A stretch of 10,399 nucleotides of DNA from VRUE01 sp963814915. GTDB lineage: Bacteria; Actinomycetota; Thermoleophilia; Solirubrobacterales; 70-9. This document shows, one piece after another, positions 1 to 5,695 of the stretch (positions are counted from its first letter, which is position 1; every line of letters starts with the position of its first letter). The notes beneath the pieces were generated by a model, which saw only the letters and a program-made list of their open reading frames with translations, was not told the DNA's origin and searched no databases. The stretch lies in the NCBI GenBank assembly GCA_963814915.1, contig CAWFEI010000003.1:1-10399 (forward strand), in the 5' to 3' direction. The position numbers and the translations under genes were made by a program.

Positions 1-369
1 CTTGCGCGCCTCGATGATCGCCGCGGCCTCGCCCGACTCGGCCACGTAGCCGCCCTCGGGCTCGAGCGGCAGGCCCACCTCGGCCCAGCCGACGATCCCC
101 TCGCTGAGCTTGGCGGCGTCGAAGCCGGCATCGGCGAGCGCGTCGACCGCCATCGTCGAGCGGGTGCCGCCGCGGCAGTAGAGGACGACCGGGCGTTCGC
201 GGTCGATCTCCCCCGTCCGCCCGGCCAGCTCGTCCAGCGGCACGTGGGTGGCGCCGGCGATGCGGCCGGCGTCCCACTCGTGCCCGGCGCGCACGTCGAT
301 CAGCTGCGCGCCGTCCTCGATCGATTTCTGCGCCTCGTCGCGCGAGATCTCCCCTGCCTCGACCGCCAC
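1..369 (-). CDS. single-domain rhodanese-like sulfurtransferase (partial, 3' end outside window)
   Basis: Rhodanese-fold protein that would carry a persulfide on a catalytic cysteine and pass sulfur to an acceptor such as a thiol or cyanide. 123 codons are visible, with no stop before the left edge. The family pattern is clear: a LIDVR motif at residues 23-27, HEWDAGRIAGATHVPL at 30-45, and the six-residue active loop CRGGTR starting at Cys65, preceded by VVLY. The conserved GW follows near residue 92. The tail after LPLEPEGGYV continues at least 14 residues, slightly longer than many stand-alone rhodaneses, so the C-terminus is unresolved. The GTG start at 369-367 shares one base with the TAG stop of the dodecin-like gene, which argues for translational coupling. 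It is the last visible member of the five-gene minus-strand run. The natural substrate cannot be told from sequence. Confidence 0.88.
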   Translation of the reverse strand, partial: MAVEAGEISRDEAQKSIEDGAQLIDVRAGHEWDAGRIAGATHVPLDELAGRTGEIDRERPVVLYCRGGTRSTMAVDALADAGFDAAKLSEGIVGWAEVGLPLEPEGGYVAESGEAAAIIEARK

Positions 370-578
370 TAGTCGACGTCCGTTCCCTCGACCAGGAAGG
401 CGACGCGCACGTGGGCGCGGTACTCGTCCAAGTTCTCGCCCCGGATCCCGGTGGAGACGATGTCGACGGCACGTATGTTGCGCAGCGTGCCCTGGGCCTG
501 AGAAAGCGCCTGTTTCGCCGCGTCGTCGCTCGATGTCTTGGAGCTGCCGACCAGCTCGATGATTTTCACGACTGCCAT
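369..578 (-). CDS. dodecin-family small protein lacking the flavin-stacking Trp
   Basis: 69-aa protein of the dodecin family. Known members form hollow dodecamers that bind and buffer flavins. The family pattern is seen as MAVVKIIELVGSS at the N-terminus, a helix to about residue 34, then TLRNIRAVDIVS, EYRAHVRVAF and a short acidic end. Length matches the usual 65-75 aa. In the alignment I can make from memory to Thermus and mycobacterial dodecins (TLR..DWFEV and EYQV), the flavin-stacking Trp falls on Ala37 and the partner Gln falls on Arg54, so classical flavin sandwiching looks unlikely. The ATG at 578 has a near-perfect Shine-Dalgarno, AAGGAGG, 6 nt upstream, which rules out longer readings of this frame. 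The start lies inside the end of the 65-aa gene upstream (13-nt overlap), and the stop overlaps the rhodanese start by 1 nt. The family call is firm; the ligand is unknown. Confidence 0.9.
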   Translation of the reverse strand: MAVVKIIELVGSSKTSSDDAAKQALSQAQGTLRNIRAVDIVSTGIRGENLDEYRAHVRVAFLVEGTDVD

Positions 579-763
579 TGCGAACCTCCTTCTAGATGCT
601 TCTGAACGGTGCCCTTCGCGCCGACCCCCTCGACCAGCGCCGCCCGCTGCCACGGGCTGAGCGCCTCCCCATCCACAGCCTCCGCCGGAGCGGTCTCGAG
701 CTGGAAGCGGGCGATCGCCGCGGCGATCGCGGCGGCCTCGTCTGCACTCGCGCTCCGGTCCAT
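566..763 (-). CDS. 65-aa small protein, weakly resembling acyl-CoA carboxylase epsilon-type subunits
   Basis: Small acidic, Ala-rich protein. Residues 7-23 are predicted helical (ADEAAAIAAAIARFQLE), followed by a Pro/Ala linker and a short WQRAALVEGV segment at 38-47, then a polar tail. This layout (N-terminal EEAAAI..AI.RF helix, Ala/Pro linker, PW.RAAL.EGV end) recalls small acyl-CoA carboxylase epsilon-like proteins found next to carboxylase genes in actinobacteria. The resemblance is from memory, and no carboxylase gene lies in this window. The gene sits 36 nt after the response regulator and overlaps the dodecin start by 13 nt, which supports its being translated. A weak AGG lies about 8 nt before the ATG. 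It could be a genuine small partner protein or mainly a coupling leader for the dodecin gene. Confidence 0.62.
   Translation of the reverse strand: MDRSASADEAAAIAAAIARFQLETAPAEAVDGEALSPWQRAALVEGVGAKGTVQKHLEGGSQWQS
585..591 (-). promoter_or_regulatory. strong Shine-Dalgarno of the dodecin-like gene
   Basis: On the minus strand this reads AAGGAGG, ending 6 nt before the ATG at 578. It is the best ribosome binding site in the left operon and lies inside the coding end of the preceding 65-aa gene. This suggests the dodecin-like protein is made in larger amount than its neighbours from the same message (inference). Confidence 0.8.
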
Positions 764-799
764 ACTGAGAGCCTATTCGAGCCGCGAAACGCCGCCCGT

Positions 800-1500
<701 letters not shown>

Positions 1501-1504
<4 letters not shown>

Positions 1505-2802
1505 GCGACCGGGGTGGGGCTCGGCTCGGCGACTGGCAGGCGGACCCAGAAGGTGCTGCCCTCGCCCTCCACCGAGCGGGCGCCGATCTCGCCGCCCATG
1601 ACGCTGACCATGCGCCGCGCGATCGCCAGGCCGAGGCCGAAGCCCTCCTGTTTGCGCGACTCGTCGCGACGGTAGAAGCGCTCGAATATGCGCTCTATCT
1701 CCGCCGCGGGGATCCCGGGCCCGGTATCGATCACTTCCAGCATCACCTCTTTCTCGCCGTCACGGCGGCCGCGAACGGTAACGCGCCCGGGCAAAGGCGT
1801 GTGCTTGAAGGCGTTGGTGAGCAGGCCGACCAGCACCTGGCGCAGCAGGGTGGGGTCGGCCTTGGCGGCCAGCGCGGGGGCGGACTCGGTCGTCAGTTCG
1901 ATGTGCTGGGGCGCCTCGACGGCCGCGATCGTGTCGCTGATCGCGGCGGCGACGTCGACCAGCTCGGCCTCGCCGGCGCCGAGCGACTCGACCCGGGCGA
2001 GGGTGAGTAGCGAGCGGGTCAGCCGGTTCATCCGCTCGGCGTCCTCGGCGAGGCGGCCGAGGAAGTGATCGAGCGCGTTGGGGTCGTCCTTGGCGCCCTC
2101 CTGCAGCACCTCGATCGCGCTCGAGATGCCGGCCAACGGGTTGCGCAGCTCGTGCGCGGCGTTGGAGATGAAGTCGGCTTCGGCCAGCTCGCGGCGCATC
2201 TCGTCTGTGCGGTCGCGGGCGACCACCAGCACGGCGCGCTCCTTGGGCAGCGAGCGGGCGGTCATCGCGAAAGCTCGATCGCCGATCCGCAGCGCCGGGT
2301 GGGCGGCGAAGCCGACATTGCCGGCGCGGAGCAGCTGCGAGCGCATCGAGAGCGGCGGCTGGCCGTCGGGCCCGAGCAGGCTCTCGGCGGCGCTGTTGGA
2401 GAAGCGCACGCCGCCCTTCTCGTCGACGACGATCACCGCATCGGTGAGGCCGTCGAAGATCGCTTTCAGCTTGTTGCGATCGGCGGTGAGCACGCCGAAG
2501 CTCTCTTTCAGCGAGGTGCGCATCGATTCCAGGGCCCGCGCCAGGTCGCCGATCTCATCGCGACCGCCGACGTCGAGGTGAGTGTCGAAGGAGCCGGCCG
2601 CGAGCTCGCCCGCGCCGCGCGAGAGGCGGCGCACCCGGCGCGAGATGCCGAGCGCGATCAGGAAGCCGGAGATGATGCCGAGTGCGATCGCTCCAAGCAC
2701 CGCGCGGGGGCGGTCGCCGAAGAGGTAGACGACGCCCGCGGTGAGCAGGGTGACAGCGGCGAAGGCACCAACCAGCCAGAGCCTGATCCCGATCCTTCTC
2801 AT
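1501..2802 (-). CDS. membrane sensor histidine kinase (HAMP-PAS-HisKA-HATPase)
   Basis: 433-aa sensor kinase. Two membrane helices (about residues 8-28 and 35-54) are separated by only six or so residues, so there is essentially no external sensor. A HAMP linker follows (about 52-103, ending DEIGDLARALESM), then a PAS-like domain (about 108-205; GLTDAVIVVDEKGGVRFSN), then HisKA with the phospho-acceptor His217 in SNAAHELRNPL. The catalytic domain shows the N box with Asn330 (LLTNAFKHT), G1 DTGPGI at 359-364, an F box (ERIFERFYRRDE) and G2 GFGLGLA at 387-393. All catalytic elements are present. The design resembles PhoR/SenX3-type kinases, which take input from membrane partners or cytoplasmic cues through PAS. 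No clear Shine-Dalgarno precedes the ATG. It is the first gene of the leftward five-gene run and diverges from the glycosyltransferase. Confidence 0.96.
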
Positions 2803-2843
2803 GAGTAGTTACTAACAGAATGGAGGCATGGGAGAATCGCGGC
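2803..2843. promoter_or_regulatory. short divergent intergenic region, kinase / glycosyltransferase
   Basis: About 41 bases separate the kinase ATG from the preferred GTG of the glycosyltransferase. The stretch is AT-rich compared with its surroundings (TAGTTACTAACAGAAT at 2806-2821), as expected for opposed promoters, but I cannot assign confident -35/-10 pairs on either strand. GGGAG at 2830-2834, about 9 nt before the GTG at 2844, is a plausible ribosome binding site for the rightward gene. Confidence 0.45.
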
Positions 2844-3587
2844 GTGCGGACGCTGGTCTTCATCCCGGCATGGAACGAGGCGGACTCCGTCGCGGCGGTG
2901 ATCGCCGACGTGCGCGCCCGCATACCGGAGGCCGACGTGCTGGTCGTCGACGACGGCTCCACCGACGCGACCGCGGCATCCGCCGCCGAGGCGGGCGCGA
3001 CGGTCGCCTCGCTGCCCTTCAACCAGGGGCTCGGCGCGGCCTTGCAGACCGGCTACCTCTACGCGCTGCGCGAGGGCTACGACTTCTGCGCCCATCTCGA
3101 CGCCGACGGCCAGCACCCACCCGCCGAGGTGGCGCGACTGCTGGAGGAGGTGCGCGCCGACCGCGCCGACCTGGTGATCGGCTCGCGCTTCCACGCCGAC
3201 GCGCCGGAGCGCCAGGATGCCGAAGCGGCCGGGGAGGACTATCGGGCGACGATCTCGCGGCGGATCGGGATCAGCGTCTTCCGCTTCTTCCTCACCCTGG
3301 CGACGCGGCAGCGCTTCACCGACACGACCAGCGGCATGCGGGCGGCCAACCGGCGCGTGATGGCGCTGTTCAGCGAGAGCTACTCGCCCGACTTCGCCGA
3401 GATCGAGTCGCTGCAGCTGGCGGTGCGCCAGGGACTGCGGGTCGAGGAGCTGCCGGTGCGGATGCTGGAGCGGGCGGGCGGCTCGTCCTTCCTGACCCCG
3501 GTGCGCTCGGCCTTCTTCATCTTCAAGGGGATGATCGTGCTGCTCGTCGGCCAGTTCCGCCCGCGCAAGGTCGGTGCGCAGCGATGA
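2844..3587 (+). CDS. family 2 glycosyltransferase, DPM1 / polyprenyl-phosphate sugar transferase-like
   Basis: 247-aa GT-A fold glycosyltransferase, probably moving a sugar from a nucleotide donor to a lipid phosphate at the inner face of the membrane. Visible motifs: an N-terminal strand with FIPAWNEADSV (7-16), nucleotide-binding VVDDGSTD (34-41), FNQGLGAALQTGY (59-71), the metal-binding DAD of LDADGQHPP (85-93), VIGSRF (111-116) and the acceptor-side TDTTSGMRAANRRV (159-172). The C-terminal segment SAFFIFKGMIVLLVGQF (222-238) is hydrophobic and could anchor the enzyme to the membrane. I chose GTG at 2844 rather than ATG at 2820 because GGGAG sits about 9 nt before the GTG, conserved sequence begins there, and nothing resembling an SD precedes the ATG. 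The stop overlaps the next ATG (ATGA), so the two are cotranslated. Confidence 0.92.
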   Translation: MRTLVFIPAWNEADSVAAVIADVRARIPEADVLVVDDGSTDATAASAAEAGATVASLPFNQGLGAALQTGYLYALREGYDFCAHLDADGQHPPAEVARLLEEVRADRADLVIGSRFHADAPERQDAEAAGEDYRATISRRIGISVFRFFLTLATRQRFTDTTSGMRAANRRVMALFSESYSPDFAEIESLQLAVRQGLRVEELPVRMLERAGGSSFLTPVRSAFFIFKGMIVLLVGQFRPRKVGAQR

Positions 3588-4039
3588 CCGCGCTGCTGCT
3601 CGCGGCGAGCCAGGACCCGAAGGTCCACCTGACCTCGCAGACGCGGATCCTCGCCGCGCTGATCGCGGTCGCCTTCATGCTGATGATTCTCGAGCTGATC
3701 CGCCGCGACAGCCTGCAGGAGCGCTTCAGCGTCGTCTGGTTCGTCGCCGGGCTGGGCATGCTCGCCGGGGCGATCTTCCCCGGACTGCTCGGCACCGTCG
3801 CCGACCTGCTGGGGGTGCGCGACACCAACGTGGCGCTTTTCTCGATCATCCTGCTGCTGCTACTCGGCCTGGCGCTCAACTTCAGCGTGATCATGTCCCG
3901 CCAGGCGGCCCAGATCACCAGGCTCGCCCAGGAACGGGCACTTGAGGGAGCACGCAAAGACGAGGCTCAGACGTCGTTGGACGAGGATGCAGGGAGTCGG
4001 AATAGCAGCGCTATCTCGACGACCGAGGACGCCGAATAA
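3584..4039 (+). CDS. DUF2304 family membrane protein, partner of the glycosyltransferase
   Basis: 151-aa integral membrane protein with three hydrophobic helices (about 21-38, 50-74 and 84-105). Between helices one and two is the family-typical basic/acidic segment RRDSLQERFSVVW. After the third helix comes a cytoplasmic, coiled-coil-prone stretch (RQAAQITRLAQERALEGARK, 106-125) and a polar Ser/Asp/Glu-rich tail. DUF2304 genes very often follow DPM1-like glycosyltransferases; a helper or scaffold role at the membrane is assumed in general but the function is not established. The ATG overlaps the glycosyltransferase stop by 4 nt. The last 29 nt overlap the 3' end of holB on the other strand, and the tail codons from about residue 128 lie inside the quasi-palindrome at 3966-4050, so the extreme C-terminus may be a recent addition. 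Confidence 0.9.
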   Translation: MTALLLAASQDPKVHLTSQTRILAALIAVAFMLMILELIRRDSLQERFSVVWFVAGLGMLAGAIFPGLLGTVADLLGVRDTNVALFSIILLLLLGLALNFSVIMSRQAAQITRLAQERALEGARKDEAQTSLDEDAGSRNSSAISTTEDAE

Positions 4040-4050
4040 CGACGTCTGAG
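3966..4050. repeat. 85-bp quasi-palindrome across the DUF2304/holB convergent junction
   Basis: CTCAGACGTCGTT at 3966-3978 is repeated as its exact reverse complement, AACGACGTCTGAG, at 4038-4050. The 13-bp arms are centred on 4008. A second hairpin has the same centre: GTCG at 3996-3999 pairs with CGAC at 4017-4020, then after a G-T pair and one mismatch ATAGC at 4002-4006 pairs with GCTAT at 4010-4014 around an AGC loop. The holB stop (4011-4013) and the DUF2304 stop (4037-4039) both fall within it. It may act as a two-way transcription stop for the convergent genes, but there is no T-tract. Confidence 0.75.
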
Positions 4051-5105
4051 ACCGTCCGCTCGAGCCTGAACCGCAATGCCTCGAGGGCCAGCTCCTCGGA
4101 TACGTTGAGGTCGAGGCGGCGGCGCGTGTCCTCGACCAGCTCGACGGCGCGCCGCGCCGCGCTCGGGTCGAGGCCATCCGCCGCGGAGCGGAGCTCGGCC
4201 AGGCGGTCGCGGTTGTGGACGACCTCGACGGCACCCGCGGCGGTGGCGCCCAGGTCGCGGCGCCACGTAGCGACGAGCCGCAGGCCGAGGTCGAGCAATT
4301 CGGTGCGTCGGCGGCGCCCCGCTCTTTTTGCGGCGTCGGCGATGTCGCGCGCCGAGCGTTTCACCCCGGCGTCCCTTTCCCCTTCCAGCGCCTCGCGAGC
4401 GCTGGATTCGGCTTCCTCCCCGGCCCGCTCGGCGCTCGCGAGGATCGCGCCCCAGTCCATCGCGACGGCCTGGTCGCGCAGTGCCCTCCCCCGCTCGCCG
4501 AGCAGCAGCCGAGCCAGCTCCGCATCACCGGCGGCGAGCCGCGCGGCGGCGGCGACCTCGTCGGGGTCGGAGGCTTCGTCGCCGAGCAGCGCCTCCAGGG
4601 CCGCGGCCGGCAACGGCGCGAACTCGACCGGCTGGCAGCGCGAGGAAATCGTCTCCAGCAGCGCCGCCGGCTCGGAGCTGAGCAGGATCAGGTGGACGAA
4701 CTCCGGCGGCTCCTCCAGCGTCTTCAACAGCGCGTTCTGGCTCTCGTCGCGCATCGCCTCGGCCGCCTCGACGACGAAGACCCGCTTGCCGCCTTCGTAG
4801 GGCCGGTAGACGGCGGCGCGGATGACCCGCTCGCGCACCTCCTCGACCATGTGCTGCGCCCCCTTTGGCGCCAACCAGACGAGGTCCGGGTGCGGTGAAG
4901 GATCGAGCAGCGCGCGGCGCCGCGCATCCTCGGAATCCTCAGCAGCGCCCGCGAGGATCTCGGCGGCGAACCACCGCGCCATCTCCCGCTTCCCCGCGCC
5001 CCGTGGCCCACGAAAGAGATAGGCATGCGATGGACCCGCCTTCAGCGCAGCGTCCAGTGCCATCTGTGCCCTGGCCTGGTGGCTTCCGCGTGGACCCGCG
5101 GGCAT
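4011..5105 (-). CDS. holB: DNA polymerase III delta-prime subunit (clamp loader)
   Basis: 364-aa AAA+ clamp-loader subunit that acts as the fixed stator when the sliding clamp is loaded at replication forks. Visible are a P-loop-like GPRGAGKRE (33-41), the segment LVWLAPKGAQHMVEEVRE where delta-prime proteins enter the central AAA+ core, a degenerate Walker B VVEAAEAM (111-118) followed by NALLKTLEEPPE, and the SRC motif at 155-157 (ISSRCQ) that supplies the trans-acting Arg. Arg40 replaces the usual Thr/Ser of the P-loop, consistent with delta-prime rather than ATP-hydrolysing DnaX. The four-Cys zinc module found in E. coli delta-prime is absent: AEDSEDARRRALLDPSPHPDL has no Cys. The ATG shares one base with the tmk stop (TGATG); a TTG one codon earlier is less likely. 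The 3' end overlaps the DUF2304 gene by 29 nt. Confidence 0.93.
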   Translation of the reverse strand: MPAGPRGSHQARAQMALDAALKAGPSHAYLFRGPRGAGKREMARWFAAEILAGAAEDSEDARRRALLDPSPHPDLVWLAPKGAQHMVEEVRERVIRAAVYRPYEGGKRVFVVEAAEAMRDESQNALLKTLEEPPEFVHLILLSSEPAALLETISSRCQPVEFAPLPAAALEALLGDEASDPDEVAAAARLAAGDAELARLLLGERGRALRDQAVAMDWGAILASAERAGEEAESSAREALEGERDAGVKRSARDIADAAKRAGRRRRTELLDLGLRLVATWRRDLGATAAGAVEVVHNRDRLAELRSAADGLDPSAARRAVELVEDTRRRLDLNVSEELALEALRFRLERTVSDVVIRRPRSSR

Positions 5106-5695
5106 CAAGCACGGTCCCTTACCGCGTCCATCACCCGCGCATGAACCTCCTCGACCGTCCCCTCGGCATCGACCGTGACCACTCGGTCGGAGGCGATAAC
5201 CGCGATCTCGTCATAGGCCTCGGCGACGGCGCGCTGCAGCTCCAGGCCCTCCGCCTCGAAACGGTCCTCGCCCTCAGCCCGCCCCAGGCCCACCTCGGGG
5301 TCGATCCGCAGGTAGACCGTCACGTCCGGCCACAACCCGTCGATCGTCGTATCGACCAGGGAGAGAACGTGGCTGGTGCCGAGCCCGCGGGCGCCGCCCT
5401 GGTAGGCGACACTGGAGTCGGCGAAGCGGTCGGCGACGATGTGGCGGCCGGCCTCGACCGCCGGGCGGATGACCCGGCTGACCAGGTCGGCGCGGGCGGC
5501 CGAGAAGAGCAGCAGCTCGGCGAACGGATCGATCTCCAGGGCCGGATCGGCGAGCAGCTCGCGGATCCGCTCGGCGGCGCCGGTCCCACCGGGCTCGCGG
5601 ATCTGCAGCGTCTCGTGCCCCAGCGCGGCGGCGAGCAGGCCCGCCTGGGTGCTCTTGCCTGAGCCGTCAACCCCCTCCAGGGAGATGAACGTCAT
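5105..5695 (-). CDS. tmk: thymidylate kinase
   Basis: 196-aa cytoplasmic nucleoside monophosphate kinase that phosphorylates dTMP to dTDP with ATP, an essential step in dTTP supply. The start ISLEGVDGSGKST carries the P-loop (8-16); the substrate-site REPGGT lies at 33-38; the DRF..SS.AYQG motif is at 89-100; and a LID segment with basic residues (GRAEGEDRFE, 138-147) closes over ATP. Length is slightly below the usual 200-210 aa but complete. Its ATG overlaps the topA TGA by 4 nt, and its TGA overlaps the holB ATG by 1 nt, so the three replication genes form one translationally coupled unit, an order common in actinobacteria. Confidence 0.97.
   Translation of the reverse strand: MTFISLEGVDGSGKSTQAGLLAAALGHETLQIREPGGTGAAERIRELLADPALEIDPFAELLLFSAARADLVSRVIRPAVEAGRHIVADRFADSSVAYQGGARGLGTSHVLSLVDTTIDGLWPDVTVYLRIDPEVGLGRAEGEDRFEAEGLELQRAVAEAYDEIAVIASDRVVTVDAEGTVEEVHARVMDAVRDRA

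Noticed and set aside
2065..2808. 247-codon plus-strand open frame antisense to the kinase
   Set aside because: Composition-driven shadow of the kinase gene. It ends at the divergent spacer and has no motif.
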